In this document: positions 41,408-55,404 of the stretch, one piece after another | Layout of the letters: each line of letters opens with the position of its first letter | Numbering within the stretch: the stretch's first letter is position 1 | Origin: UBA7803 sp036381275 | Lineage (GTDB): Bacteria; Pseudomonadota; Gammaproteobacteria; Pseudomonadales; Azotimanducaceae | Assembly: GCA_036381275.1 (NCBI GenBank) | Contig: DASVDC010000143.1 | Location: 62,001-126,000, forward strand | Direction: 5' to 3' | DNA: 64,000 nucleotides | Notes under the pieces: generated by a model | Databases searched by the model: none | Told to the model about the DNA's origin: nothing | The model's input: only the letters and a program-made list of their open reading frames with translations | Program-made: the position numbers and the translations under genes

Positions 41408-42513
41408 CCACGCCGACAGACGTGCGAACGGTGCAGGTGGAGCTCGGCGAGCGCAGCTACCCGATCCATATCGGCGAGCGTCTGCTCGGCCGCGCGGGCC
41501 TGCTCGATACGCACCTGCGCGGGCGGCAGATCGCAGTCGTCAGCAACGACGTGGTGGCGCCGCTGTACCTCGACGCGCTGCGTAAGACGCTGGGCGGTGA
41601 GCACCAGGTCGACGTGTTCCTGATGAAGGACGGCGAGCAGCACAAGAGCCTCGAGAGCTACGCCGCGCTGATGGACTTCCTGCTCGAGCGGCATCACGAG
41701 CGCTCGACCACGGTGCTCGCGCTCGGCGGCGGCGTGGTGGGCGATCTCGCCGGCTTCGCCGCGGCGACGTTCCAGCGCGGGGTCGATTTCGTGCAGGTAC
41801 CCACCACGCTGCTCGCGCAGGTGGACTCGTCGGTGGGCGGCAAGACCGCGGTGAACCACCCCCGCGGCAAGAACATGATCGGCGCGTTCCACCAGCCGCG
41901 CTGCGTGCTGGCGGACATCGGCGTGCTCGGCACGCTGCCGGCGCGCGAGTACCGCGCGGGCCTCGCGGAAGTGGTGAAATACGGCGTGATTCACGACGCC
42001 GCGTTCTTCGGGTGGCTGGAAGCGCACACCGAAGCGCTGGCGCGTCGCGAGGCCGACAGCCTGCTCCACGCGGTGCAGCGGTCCTGCGAGATCAAGGCCG
42101 AGGTGGTGGCCGCCGACGAGCGCGAGTCGGGGCTGCGCGCGCTGCTCAACTTCGGCCACACGTTCGGCCACGCGATCGAGACGCTGACCGGCTACCGGCA
42201 GTGGCTGCACGGCGAGGCGGTGGCGGCGGGGATGGTGATGGCGGCCGACCTGTCGGTGCGCCAGCGACTCTGCGACCGGGCGGATGCGCGGCGCATCCGG
42301 GCGCTGCTCGAGCGCCTGGGACTGCCGGTGCGGCCGCCGGAGCTTCCGGCGGACGAGATGCTCACGGCGATGAGCCACGACAAGAAGGTGCTGGACGGGC
42401 GGCTGCGGCTGGTGCTCGCGGAGCGGCTCGGCCGCGCCCGGGTGACCGACCGGGTCGAGCCGGCGGCGCTCCATGCGACGCTCCGCGCCGGGGCGCGGTT
42501 GTGCGATGGCTGA
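41404..42513 (+). CDS. aroB: 3-dehydroquinate synthase
   Basis: Second step of the shikimate pathway; NAD- and zinc-dependent cyclase. 369 residues from ATG 41404, translationally coupled to aroK. NAD-binding GGGVVGDLAGFAAATFQRG, the substrate-binding DSSVGGKTAVNHPRGKNMIGAF, and the zinc-ligand motifs EVVKYGVI and FGHTFGHAIE are intact. The stop lies within the start region of the damX-like gene (8-bp overlap). Confidence 0.98.
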   Translation: MTTPTDVRTVQVELGERSYPIHIGERLLGRAGLLDTHLRGRQIAVVSNDVVAPLYLDALRKTLGGEHQVDVFLMKDGEQHKSLESYAALMDFLLERHHERSTTVLALGGGVVGDLAGFAAATFQRGVDFVQVPTTLLAQVDSSVGGKTAVNHPRGKNMIGAFHQPRCVLADIGVLGTLPAREYRAGLAEVVKYGVIHDAAFFGWLEAHTEALARREADSLLHAVQRSCEIKAEVVAADERESGLRALLNFGHTFGHAIETLTGYRQWLHGEAVAAGMVMAADLSVRQRLCDRADARRIRALLERLGLPVRPPELPADEMLTAMSHDKKVLDGRLRLVLAERLGRARVTDRVEPAALHATLRAGARLCDG

Positions 42514-43945
42514 CCGCGCCGCCGAAAAGGCCGCCAGGGACGGGCGCCGCGGCGCCGACGATCCGGGGTTCTACGCCGGCGGCGGCCGCAAGACGCACCT
42601 CGAGCAGCTTCGCCATCTGAATCAGTGGTCGCGGCGCATCCTGGTCGTGACCGGTGCCGCCGGCGCGGGCAAGACCGTGCTGTACCGGCAGTTCTCGGCG
42701 ACGCTCGAGCCGCGCGCGAAGGCCGCGCGGGTCGAGGCGGGGCAGGCGAACGCGCCGCGCGAGCTGCTTCAAGCGATGATCCAGGGCTTCGGTCTGGCCG
42801 CGCCCTCGGCCGCCGATGCCGCGTTGCTCGGTGAGCTGATCGCCGCGCACGCCACCGACCAGGAGCGGGCCGACCGCCATTGCGTGGTGCTGGTCGACGA
42901 CGCCGAGCAGCTCGACCACCGCGCGCTCGACCTCCTGGTACAGCTCGCATCGGAAGCGCCGTTGCGGGTGGTGCTGTTCGGTGAGGTCAAGCTGGTGCCG
43001 GCGATCGAGCGGGCGGCGCGCAACCACGGCGCGGCCTGGCACGAGATCCGCCTCGGCGGTTTCGATGCCGAGGAAGTGCGCGACTACCTCGCGTGGTGGT
43101 TCGGGCGCCACGGCCACGAGGAGGCGCTGCCGCTCGACGACGCGCAGGTGCGTCAGATCGCCCGGCTGTCGGAGGGGCTGCCCGGCCGGATCGAGCAGAT
43201 GGCGCGGGTGCTGCTCGCGAAGATCGAGTCGCAGGGCGGCGCAGCGCCGCCGAAGCGGTCCTTCCCGGCGACACACGCGGCGCTGGCCGGGCTGCTGCTC
43301 GCGTTGGTCGGGCTGATCTACCTGGTGTGGCCGGCGGACGGGCCGGACGATGGGGCGACGGAGGTCGTCGAGGTCGAGGTGCCGCCGCCGCGGCCGGCCC
43401 GGGCGGAAGAGGCGCCGCCCGCGGCGGAACGGGATTCACAAGCAATCGAACGCGCGGCACCGGTGCCGCCGGAGCCGGAGCCGCCGGAGCCGGAGCCGCC
43501 GGAGCCGGAAGTGGCGGACGCCGATCCGCCGCCGACGGAGCCCGAGCCGATTCCGGAGCAGCCGGAGCCGCCATCGGCGGAGCCCGAGCGCCCTTCGCCG
43601 CCGCCGGACGAGGCGCCGGCCGTCGCGGCGCGCGGCGTGCGCGGTGCGGACTGGATCATGCGTCAGCCGCCGGCCGCGTACACGCTGCAGCTCGCCAGCT
43701 TCTCCACCGAAGAACGGGCCCGGGACTACCTGTCGCGCCAGGCCGACCCGGAAGCGTTCGCGGCGTTCCGCCAGCAGCGGGACGGGCGGATCCTGCACGT
43801 GGTGGTCTACGGGCGCTTCGACCGGCGCGCCGATGCGGAGCGGGCCGCTGCGTCGCTGCCGGCCAGCGTCGGCCGCATCCAGCCGTGGATCCGGCCGTTC
43901 GCGGACGTGCAGGCGGCGGTGCGTACCGCGCTGCAGAGCCAGTAG
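42506..43945 (+). CDS. damX: DamX-like AAA/SPOR cell-division protein
   Basis: A 479-residue bitopic protein. The cytoplasmic N-terminal AAA-type ATPase domain (about 20-250) has Walker A VTGAAGAGKTVLYRQF and Walker B-like CVVLVDDAEQLD. The single transmembrane helix is about 257-278 (LAGLLLALVGLIYLVWP). A long periplasmic linker of Pro/Glu repeats follows (15-bp units GAGCCGGAGCCGCCG), then a C-terminal SPOR domain (about 395-475; YTLQLASFSTEERARDYL; HVVVYGRFDRRADAERA) that binds denuded septal glycan. Start ATG 42506 overlaps aroB. E. coli DamX lacks an evident P-loop ATPase of this clarity, so the product may keep activity. Confidence 0.88.
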   Translation: MADRAAEKAARDGRRGADDPGFYAGGGRKTHLEQLRHLNQWSRRILVVTGAAGAGKTVLYRQFSATLEPRAKAARVEAGQANAPRELLQAMIQGFGLAAPSAADAALLGELIAAHATDQERADRHCVVLVDDAEQLDHRALDLLVQLASEAPLRVVLFGEVKLVPAIERAARNHGAAWHEIRLGGFDAEEVRDYLAWWFGRHGHEEALPLDDAQVRQIARLSEGLPGRIEQMARVLLAKIESQGGAAPPKRSFPATHAALAGLLLALVGLIYLVWPADGPDDGATEVVEVEVPPPRPARAEEAPPAAERDSQAIERAAPVPPEPEPPEPEPPEPEVADADPPPTEPEPIPEQPEPPSAEPERPSPPPDEAPAVAARGVRGADWIMRQPPAAYTLQLASFSTEERARDYLSRQADPEAFAAFRQQRDGRILHVVVYGRFDRRADAERAAASLPASVGRIQPWIRPFADVQAAVRTALQSQ

Positions 43946-43952
43946 CTCCTCC

Positions 43953-45416
43953 TCAGGGGAGCCGGGTCGACCCCATCAGGAAGCGGTCGATCTCGCGCGC
44001 CGCCTCGCGGCCCTCGTTGATCGCCCAGACCACGAGGCTCTGGCCGCGGCGGCAATCGCCGGCGGAGAACACCCGCTCCACGCTGGTCGCGAAGCGTCCG
44101 TATTCCGCCTGGTAGTTGGAGCGCGCGTCCCGCGCGACGCCGAGACGCTCGGCGACGAGCGCCTCCGGACCGAGGAAGCCCATCGCGAGCAGCACGAGGT
44201 CCGCGGGCCATTCGCGCTCGCTGCCGGGCACGTTCTGGAACCGGCCGCCCTCGAACACCACGTCGACGGTGCGCACCGCGCGCACGCGGCCGTGGCCGTC
44301 GTCGACGAACGCGGTGGACGAGATGCTGTAGGTGCGCGGGTCGCGGCCGAACTTCACCGCGCCTTCCTCGTGGCCGTAATCGGTGCGGAAGATCCTCGGC
44401 CAGGTCGGCCACGGATTGTCCGGGGCGCGCTGCGCCGGCGGCTTCGGAAACAGCTCGAAGTTCACCAGGCTCCGGCAGCCGTGGCGCAGGCTCGTGCCGA
44501 TGCAGTCGGTGCCGGTGTCGCCGCCGCCGATCACGATCACGTGCTTGTCCTTCGCGGAGATGTAGGCACCGTCCTTGAAGTTCGAGTCGAGCAGACTCTT
44601 CGTGTTGGCGGTCAGGAACTCCATCGCGAAGTGGATCCCGCCGAGCTCCCGCCCGGGGATCGGCAGGTCACGCGGCACCGTGGCGCCGGTCGCGAGCAGC
44701 ACCGCGTCGAACTCGCTCATCAGCTCGCGGGCGTCCTTCGTACCGTTCGCGCCGTCACCGATCGGCGTGCCGGGCCGGAACACCACGCCTTCCTCGCTGA
44801 GCAGCGCGAGGCGCCGCTCCACGACGCCCCGCTTGTCGAGCTTCATGTTGGGGATGCCGTACATCAGCAGGCCCCCGATCCGGTCGGCGCGCTCGAACAC
44901 GACGACCTCGTGGCCGGCCTGATTGAGCTGCGCGGCGGCCGCGAGCCCGGCCGGGCCCGAGCCGACGACGGCGACCCGCTTGCCGGTGCGCCGCTCGGGC
45001 GGCCGGGCCACCACCCAGCCTTCCGCCCAGCCGCGGTCGATGATGGCCATTTCGATGTTCTTGATCGTCACCGGCGGGTCGGTGATGCCGAGCACGCACG
45101 CGCCTTCACACGGGGCGGGGCAGACGCGGCCGGTGAATTCCGGGAAGTTGTTGGTCTTGTGCAGCCGGTCGAGCGCCTCGCGCCATTGGCCGCGGTAGAC
45201 CAGATCGTTCCATTCCGGGATCAGGTTGTAGATCGGGCAACCGTCGCCCGACTGGCAGAACGGCACGCCGCAGTCCATGCAGCGCGCCGCCTGGTCCGCG
45301 AGCCGCTGCGCGTCGTGCCCGCTGTAGATCTCCTTGAAGTCGAGCAGCCGCTCCGCCGCGTTGCGGTACGGCAGCGGCTGGCGCGGAAATTCCATGAAGC
45401 CGGTGGGCTTTCCCAT
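43953..45416 (-). CDS. gltD: Glutamate synthase small (beta) subunit
   Basis: The FAD/NADPH-dependent electron-input subunit of GOGAT, 487 residues. The N-terminal region carries the Fe-S cysteines (CMDCGVPFCQSGDGCPIYN and CPAPCEGACVLG). FAD-binding (VAVVGSGPAGLAAAAQLNQAGHEVVVFERAD, near 150-180) and NADPH-binding (VIVIGGGDTGTDCIGTSLRHG, near 285) Rossmann motifs follow. C-terminal FSAGDCRRGQSLVVWAI is typical. It is transcribed after gltB with a 43-bp gap, and its 3' end converges on damX (7-bp gap). Confidence 0.97.
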   Translation of the reverse strand: MGKPTGFMEFPRQPLPYRNAAERLLDFKEIYSGHDAQRLADQAARCMDCGVPFCQSGDGCPIYNLIPEWNDLVYRGQWREALDRLHKTNNFPEFTGRVCPAPCEGACVLGITDPPVTIKNIEMAIIDRGWAEGWVVARPPERRTGKRVAVVGSGPAGLAAAAQLNQAGHEVVVFERADRIGGLLMYGIPNMKLDKRGVVERRLALLSEEGVVFRPGTPIGDGANGTKDARELMSEFDAVLLATGATVPRDLPIPGRELGGIHFAMEFLTANTKSLLDSNFKDGAYISAKDKHVIVIGGGDTGTDCIGTSLRHGCRSLVNFELFPKPPAQRAPDNPWPTWPRIFRTDYGHEEGAVKFGRDPRTYSISSTAFVDDGHGRVRAVRTVDVVFEGGRFQNVPGSEREWPADLVLLAMGFLGPEALVAERLGVARDARSNYQAEYGRFATSVERVFSAGDCRRGQSLVVWAINEGREAAREIDRFLMGSTRLP

Positions 45417-45459
45417 TCTCAGATTCCGATTGTCTGTCCCGCTGTCGGAGCGCCGGTGC

Positions 45460-50019
<4,560 letters not shown>

Positions 50020-50516
50020 GCTACTGCTCTCTCATCGGTCATCTGTTCGCCACCGGCGCCTTCGCGGCCCGCGTCCCCACCGGACCGGGGCCCGAATCCC
50101 CCGGGCACGTCGATCCGTCCCGTCGGGTCGCGCCCGGCAGGCTCGCACCCGCCACGGAACCGTCTCCCTCAGGGCCCGTTGCTGCGGCGCGGCGGCTCTA
50201 ATGCTTGCCGTTGAATAACTGCTTGAAGTTTCGTGGTTTCAGGAAGCAAGCTGAAGGCGCTTTTCGCGCGCGAAGGGCGAAACATCTCAAAAAGCGGCGC
50301 GGGAATCAAGCGGGCGAGAAGCCGCTGTCGCGCCGGCCATCCGGCGGCGGGCGCCCGAGCCGGCCGCCACTGCCCGGCTGGGCGCGGTTGCAGTCGTTCG
50401 AAGCCGGGCGTAGCTTTCATCGAGCGTGCGGGTATCCAGACTTGGATGACTGAAGTCCATTGCTTGCGGCAGCATGCCGAGCGGCAGGCTGTCGCGAGCC
50501 TGATCCGGGAGCCGAC
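50020..50516. other. Divergent spacer gltB / PhyH gene (497 bp, no gene recognised)
   Basis: I see no convincing gene here; the short frames that cross it lack start context and family features. The stretch near 50200-50270 is less GC-rich than its surroundings (TTGAATAACTGC, TTCAGGAAGCAAGC) and probably holds the gltB promoter on the minus strand, but no -35/-10 pair is convincing. No NtrC-type dyad or sigma-54 promoter was found, in contrast to glnA. Confidence 0.5.
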
Positions 50517-51350
50517 ATGGCCGAATCTGCCGCCTCGATGCCGCCCCTCGACGACGAATACCCGCTGACGCAGGATCAGATCGACGCGTTCCGCGCCGAC
50601 GGTTGCGTCTACCTCCCCGGCGTCTGCAGCCCGCACGAGGTGGCCTTCTACCGGCAGGCCATCGTCCGGGCCACCTACGCGCACAACACCGAGCGGCGCC
50701 CGCTCGCCGAGCGGGAAACGTTCCGCAAGCTCGCGCTGCAGACGATGCAGATCCGCTACCACGATCCGGCGGTGATGGCATTCGTGACCGCGCGCCGCTT
50801 CGGCCGCATTGCGGCGCAGCTTCTCGGCGTCGACGGCGTACGCATCTATCACGACCAGTCGCTGTTCAAGGAACCCGGTGCCGGAACCAATATCACGCCG
50901 TGGCACCAGGACCTCTACTACTGGCCGTTCGACGAAGGCACCGTGTGCGGCATGTGGATGCCGCTGGTCGACGTGACCGGCGACATGGGCAACCTGCGAT
51001 TCGTCAAGGGCAGTCACCGGCACGGCTACCTCGGCGATCATCACATCTCCGACGAGTCGCAGGCGTTCTACGATCGGTGGATCGCCGACCACGACGCGGA
51101 AGTGGTCGACGTGGTGCCGATGCGCGCGGGCGATGCGACCTTCCACCACGGATGGTGTGTGCACGGCGCGCGTCCGAACGGCTCCGAGACGATGCGCGAG
51201 GCGATGGTGGTGGCGTACTTTCGCGACGGCATGCGGGTCGGCGCCGCGAACAATCCGGGCAAGGTGCGGAACCTCGAGGCTTTTCTCGACAACCTGCCGG
51301 AAGGCGCGCTGGCGGCGGGCAGCACGAACACCCTCGTCTACCGGGCCTGA
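50517..51350 (+). CDS. Phytanoyl-CoA dioxygenase (PhyH) family protein
   Basis: A non-heme Fe(II)/2-oxoglutarate-dependent dioxygenase, 277 residues. ATG 50517 is chosen for its GGGAG box 8 bases upstream. The iron-binding facial triad is visible: WHQDLYYWP (HxD, about 130-132) and the distal His in TFHHGWCVHGARPN (His near 210), with an Arg a few residues later as the 2-oxoglutarate anchor. Substrate is unknown; PhyH members act on fatty acyl-CoA, ectoine or natural products. It lacks the ectoine-hydroxylase context. It is a single gene at the start of a looser, less conserved gene region. Confidence 0.88.
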   Translation: MAESAASMPPLDDEYPLTQDQIDAFRADGCVYLPGVCSPHEVAFYRQAIVRATYAHNTERRPLAERETFRKLALQTMQIRYHDPAVMAFVTARRFGRIAAQLLGVDGVRIYHDQSLFKEPGAGTNITPWHQDLYYWPFDEGTVCGMWMPLVDVTGDMGNLRFVKGSHRHGYLGDHHISDESQAFYDRWIADHDAEVVDVVPMRAGDATFHHGWCVHGARPNGSETMREAMVVAYFRDGMRVGAANNPGKVRNLEAFLDNLPEGALAAGSTNTLVYRA

Positions 51351-51478
51351 ACGGCCCCCGTCGGTCCGCGCCCGGCGCTGTCGAGACCCGGGCGACCCGA
51401 TCCCGCACCTGCCGTCGCGGGGCCGAGCAGCACCGCCACCCGGCCCGGCTCGAGGGCGAGATCGACGCCGCGCCCGGC

Positions 51479-52249
51479 TCAGGCGCTGATGCGGTACCAG
51501 TAGCGGTACAGCGGCGTGAAGCCGAGCTTGTGGTACAGACCCCGCGCCGGGTCGTTGTCCGCCACCATCTGCAGGTAGGCGCGGCGGGCGCCCTGGTCGA
51601 ACGCCCACGCGAGCAGGCTCGACACCAGCTCGGTGCCGCGGCCGGCGCGGCGGGCGGCGGGGTGGGTGACCACGTCGAACAGACCGACCAGATCCTGCTC
51701 GAGCACGGCGAGGCCGCAGGCGAGCGGCCGCTCGGCCGAGCCGATCACCGCGTAGCCGCACGGCAGCGGGATGCCGCGCAGGATCGTGCCGTGCAGCGCA
51801 CGGGCCGCCGCCGGCATCTCGGTGATGTCCGCGTAGGCCGAAAGCCAGCGCTCGCTCGGCAGCAGGCAGAGCTCGACGGACTGCGCCGGGCGCCGGTCGA
51901 GGGCCACCGTCAGCACCTCGGTGTCGTCCTGGCGCCGATAGCCGCGCTGCGTCAGGAACTCGTCGAGCGGCTGATCGTCGCCGATCGTCGTCAGCCGGAA
52001 GATCGTCTTCAGACGCTCACGCGCGTAGAGGTTCTCGCAGAAGCGCACCTTGTCCGGGAGCGGCCGGGTGCCGGGATAGAGCGCGACCACCGAGTTGGCC
52101 CGCTTGGTGAACCCCTGCGCGAAGCGCAGCAGCCAGCCGTCGAACAGCATCTGCTGCATCGCCGGCCAGGCGTTGATCGAAGCCTCCTCGACCCGCCGGG
52201 CGAGGGACGCCGCAGGATCCGGCGCGAGGCTCTCGTGTGCGAGGCTCAT
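51479..52249 (-). CDS. GNAT family N-acetyltransferase
   Basis: A 256-residue GCN5-related acetyltransferase. The C-terminal half (about 115-256) has the acetyl-CoA binding loop HPAARRAGRGTELVSSLLAWA (the R/Q-x-x-G-x-G/A type at RRAGRG) and the closing GLYHKLGFTPLYRYWYRI. The N-terminal half (EEASINAWPAMQQMLFDGWLLRFAQGFTKRANSV) is also GNAT-like, which suggests a tandem or N-extended GNAT. Substrate unknown. ATG 52249 is used. It is divergent from the NUDIX gene with a 50-bp spacer. Confidence 0.88.
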   Translation of the reverse strand: MSLAHESLAPDPAASLARRVEEASINAWPAMQQMLFDGWLLRFAQGFTKRANSVVALYPGTRPLPDKVRFCENLYARERLKTIFRLTTIGDDQPLDEFLTQRGYRRQDDTEVLTVALDRRPAQSVELCLLPSERWLSAYADITEMPAAARALHGTILRGIPLPCGYAVIGSAERPLACGLAVLEQDLVGLFDVVTHPAARRAGRGTELVSSLLAWAFDQGARRAYLQMVADNDPARGLYHKLGFTPLYRYWYRISA

Positions 52250-52299
52250 GCCGGCACGATAGCATCATTGCCCGGGCCCCTGCAGAGGAGACGCCGCGG

Positions 52300-52740
52300 A
52301 TGACGCGGGATCGGTTTCCGACGGTGGTACACGTGCTGCTGCTGCGCGGACGCGCGGCGTCGCGCTCGCTGTTCCTGCTGCGCCGGTCCGGCACCGGCTT
52401 CATGGACGGCTGGCACGTGCTGCCGGGCGGGCACGTCCGGGCCGGGGAGAGCCTCGCGGAAGCGGCCGCGCGCGAGTGCGGCGAAGAGACCGGCGTCGTG
52501 CCCCGGCGTCTCGAACCGCTCTGCGTGCTGCCCTACCGGTCCGGTGCCCACCAGGGCATCAACATGGTCTTCGAAGGCCGCGGGCTCGATGCCGAGCCCG
52601 GCATCGGCGAACCGGCGAGCTGCGATGAGGCCGGCTGGTATCCGCTCGGCCGGCTGCCGGAGCCGGTGGCGCCGTGGATCGGCGACGTGCTGGATCTGCG
52701 GGCGCGCGGCGAGTGGTTCCGCGAGCTGTACTGGCCGTGA
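52300..52740 (+). CDS. NUDIX hydrolase
   Basis: A 146-residue NUDIX enzyme that hydrolyses a nucleoside diphosphate linked to another moiety; the substrate is not predictable. ATG 52300 has GAGGAG 9 bases upstream and is preferred to the upstream in-frame ATG at 52237. The NUDIX box is complete: GGHVRAGESLAEAAARE followed by CGEETGV (about 48-71). It is a single-domain protein, similar in length to MutT-like members. The upstream gene is divergent. Confidence 0.92.
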   Translation: MTRDRFPTVVHVLLLRGRAASRSLFLLRRSGTGFMDGWHVLPGGHVRAGESLAEAAARECGEETGVVPRRLEPLCVLPYRSGAHQGINMVFEGRGLDAEPGIGEPASCDEAGWYPLGRLPEPVAPWIGDVLDLRARGEWFRELYWP

Positions 52741-52841
52741 GCCGCCGGTGAGTGCGCGGCCCGCGGGCATTTCTTACAATGCGCGACCCCGACCCCGGAA
52801 CACACGACGCTGCAGCCCATGCAGGTAGACGGAGAACGCCA

Positions 52842-53819
52842 ATGAAAAATCCCGTGCGAGTGACGGTGACCGGCGCGGCCGGCCAGATCGGTTACGCGCT
52901 GCTGTTTCGAATCGCCTCCGGCGAGATGCTGGGCAAGGATCAGCCGGTGATCCTGCAGCTTCTCGAGATTCCGCAGGCGATGCAGGCGCTGCGCGGCGTC
53001 GTGATGGAGCTGGAGGACTGCGCGTTTCCGCTGGTGCACGGGATCGTCCCCGCCGACGATCCGAACGTGGCGTTCGACGGCACGGACTACGGGCTCCTGG
53101 TGGGGAGCCGGCCGCGCAGCAAGGGCATGGAGCGCAAGGATCTGATCGAAGCCAACGCGGCGATCTTTTCGGTGCAGGGCAAGGCGCTGAACGATCGCGC
53201 GAGCCGCAACGTGAAGGTGCTCGTGGTGGGCAATCCGGCCAACACCAACGCGCTGATCGCGCAGCGCAACGCGCCCGATCTCGACCCGCGTCAGTTCACC
53301 GCGATGACCCGGCTCGATCACAACCGGGCGATGGCGCAGCTCGCGATGAAAACCGGCAAGCACGTGACGGACGTGGCCGGCGTGTGCATCTGGGGCAACC
53401 ATTCGGCCACGCAGTATCCCGACCTGCACGCCGCCACGGTGGCCGGCCGGCCGGCGCTGGAGCTGGTGGACATGGACTGGTACACGGGCGAGTTCATTCC
53501 CACCGTGCAGCAGCGCGGCGCCGCGATCATCGAAGCCCGCGGCGCCTCGAGCGCCGCGTCGGCCGCTAACGCGGCGATCGATCACATGCGCGACTGGGCG
53601 CTCGGCACCGACGCGGTGGTCAGCATGGGCGTGTACTCGGACGGCAGCTACGGCGTCGAGCGGGGCCTGATCTACTCGTTCCCGGTGACCTGCTCCGGCG
53701 GCGACTGGAAGATCGTGCAGGGCCGCGAGGTCAACGACTTCAGCGCCGAGAAGATGAAGGCGACGGAGAAGGAGCTGCAGGAAGAGCGGGACGCGGTCGC
53801 GCACCTGTTGCCGGGCTGA
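52842..53819 (+). CDS. mdh: Malate dehydrogenase
   Basis: NAD-dependent oxidation of malate to oxaloacetate in the TCA cycle. ATG 52842 (MKNPVRVTVTGAAGQIGY) has GGAGA upstream and gives 325 residues, the length of the dimeric cytosolic-type MDH. NAD-binding GAAGQIGYALLFRIASG is at 10-26, the substrate-binding Arg in VGSRPRSKGMERKDL near 92-98, and the catalytic His in GVCIWGNHSATQYPD near 187. A TACAAT box at 52775-52780 marks a likely -10. It is a single gene. Confidence 0.97.
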   Translation: MKNPVRVTVTGAAGQIGYALLFRIASGEMLGKDQPVILQLLEIPQAMQALRGVVMELEDCAFPLVHGIVPADDPNVAFDGTDYGLLVGSRPRSKGMERKDLIEANAAIFSVQGKALNDRASRNVKVLVVGNPANTNALIAQRNAPDLDPRQFTAMTRLDHNRAMAQLAMKTGKHVTDVAGVCIWGNHSATQYPDLHAATVAGRPALELVDMDWYTGEFIPTVQQRGAAIIEARGASSAASAANAAIDHMRDWALGTDAVVSMGVYSDGSYGVERGLIYSFPVTCSGGDWKIVQGREVNDFSAEKMKATEKELQEERDAVAHLLPG

Positions 53820-53840
53820 CGATCCAATCCTGTTGCTTGT

Positions 53841-54689
53841 TCACTCCAGCCATGCGTTGAACTTCGGCGTGCGCTTCTCGCGGAACGCGGCGACGCCTTC
53901 GCGCGCGTCCGGGTGGTGGTCGCTGATCGCCGTCTTCGCGGCGATGTCGTCGAGCGCCTGGCTCCAGGTCTGCTCGGCGGCGTTGTAGACCGAGCGCTTC
54001 AGCAGCCGCATGGACACCTGCGGTCCCTCGGCGAGCTCGGTGGCGAGTGCCATCGCCGCGGGCTCCAGCTCTTCCGGCGCGACCACCTCGTGCACGAGCC
54101 CTAGCTCGGCCGCTTCCTCCGCGGAGACGATGCGCTTGCGCATCAGGAAGTCCAGCGTGCGCGCGAGCCCGAGGTGCTGCACCAGCAGGTACTGACCGCC
54201 TTCGTCCGGCAGCAGGCCGAAGCGCAGCGTCGCGCTGCCGAGCCGCGCGCCCGCGGCCGCGATGCGGAAGTCGCAGCAGAGCGCGAGCGAGAACCCGGTC
54301 TGGATCGCGATGCCGTTGATTGCGGCGATGGTCAGCTTGTCGAGCGAGCGCACGGCGGTGTTGAGCTGCTGCGAGATGGTCCTGAGCCCGTTGTAGGTGC
54401 CGATCGGCGAGTCGTGGCCGGGCGGAATCTCCGGCACCAGCGGCCGGCCGCCGAGCTCGGCGCCGCGGTAGGCCTTAAGGTCGTCGCCGGCGCAGAACGC
54501 GCGGCCGCTGCCGGTGAAGACCAGCACGCGCACCGCGTTGTCCATCTGCGCCTGGGTCACCGCCTCGATCAGATCCCGCTTGATCGCGGTGGTCATGCCG
54601 TTCAGACGCTCCGGTGAGTTGAAGCGCAGCCAGGCGATGCCCGGCTCGCGCCGCTCGACCTCGAAGCCGGTGAAGGTGCCGGTGTCCAT
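53841..54689 (-). CDS. Enoyl-CoA hydratase/isomerase family protein
   Basis: A crotonase-fold protein, 282 residues from ATG 54689. The CoA-binding/oxyanion-hole motif SGRAFCAGDDLKAYRG is at about 62-77, and the second oxyanion-hole region is INGIAIQTGFSLALCCDFRIAA near 127-148. Most hydratases have a Glu at each of the two catalytic positions; here the segment reads LGSATLRFGLLPDEGG, which keeps a Glu at the second position. Reaction (hydratase, isomerase or other) and substrate cannot be fixed. It is 23 bp downstream of the MBL hydrolase gene, so probably co-transcribed with it. Confidence 0.9.
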   Translation of the reverse strand: MDTGTFTGFEVERREPGIAWLRFNSPERLNGMTTAIKRDLIEAVTQAQMDNAVRVLVFTGSGRAFCAGDDLKAYRGAELGGRPLVPEIPPGHDSPIGTYNGLRTISQQLNTAVRSLDKLTIAAINGIAIQTGFSLALCCDFRIAAAGARLGSATLRFGLLPDEGGQYLLVQHLGLARTLDFLMRKRIVSAEEAAELGLVHEVVAPEELEPAAMALATELAEGPQVSMRLLKRSVYNAAEQTWSQALDDIAAKTAISDHHPDAREGVAAFREKRTPKFNAWLE

Positions 54690-54712
54690 GCGTGTCTCCC
54701 GGTGCGCGGCTG

Positions 54713-55390
54713 TCAGCCCATGAAGTTCTTCCAGGTCGTCAGGTCCTTGACGTTCAGGTACACGTTCTGCGCCTTGGTCTCGGCCAGCGTCGCGCGCGGC
54801 ACGTGCGAGTAGTTGTGCCCGGGCAGCAGAATCGTATCGTCGGGAAGCGATTTCAGCCGCTGCAGGCTGTGGTACATGTCCTCGGAGTTCGAGCCCGGCA
54901 GATCCACGCGTCCGCAGCCGTTGATGAACAGCGTATCGCCCGAGACCAGCGTGTTGCGGATCCGGAAGCACTGCGAGCCGGGCGTGTGTCCCGGCGTGTG
55001 CAGGAACTCGACTTCCACCGGCCCGATCGCGAGCCGATCGCCCGAGTCGACCCGCACCAGATCGCTCTCGGAGACGCCGGTGACCTTGCGCACGCCGTCC
55101 GCCTCGAGCTTGTGGGTGTAGATCTTCACGCCCTTCTTCGCGATCAGCTCCGAGATGCCCTCGATGGCGTGCCCGCCGAACGAGCCGCCGACGTGGTCGG
55201 GGTGGTAGTGGGTCACCAGCGCCGCGGTGAGCGTGTAGCCCTTCTCGTCGATGTGCTTCACCAGCGCGTCGATGTCCCAGGCCGGATCGACGATGGCGAC
55301 CTCGCGGGTCGAGCGCGAGCCGACCAGGTAGGTGAAGTTCTGCATCGGCCCGATCTCGATCTGCTCGATGACGAGCTCTTCGTGGTGCAT
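54713..55390 (-). CDS. MBL-fold metallohydrolase (glyoxalase II-like)
   Basis: A 225-residue metallo-beta-lactamase-fold hydrolase from ATG 55390. The binuclear metal site is THYHPDHVGG (HxHxDH, about 60-68), with further ligands in LHTPGHTPGSQC and LPGHNYS. The size and the LVSGDTLFINGCGRVD motif resemble persulfide dioxygenase or glyoxalase-II-like proteins. The pairing with an enoyl-CoA hydratase suggests a thioester substrate, but that is inference. It starts 14 bp after the penicillin acylase stop, so the three genes may form an operon. Confidence 0.88.
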   Translation of the reverse strand: MHHEELVIEQIEIGPMQNFTYLVGSRSTREVAIVDPAWDIDALVKHIDEKGYTLTAALVTHYHPDHVGGSFGGHAIEGISELIAKKGVKIYTHKLEADGVRKVTGVSESDLVRVDSGDRLAIGPVEVEFLHTPGHTPGSQCFRIRNTLVSGDTLFINGCGRVDLPGSNSEDMYHSLQRLKSLPDDTILLPGHNYSHVPRATLAETKAQNVYLNVKDLTTWKNFMG

Positions 55391-55404
55391 TGGAGACTCC
55401 GTGG

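Noticed and set aside
43490..43600. Pro/Glu 15-bp repeats in damX as part of the same repeat family
   Set aside because: The GAGCCGGAGCCGCCG units have no palindromic core and encode a Pro/Glu linker expected of DamX-like proteins; they are ordinary low-complexity coding sequence.
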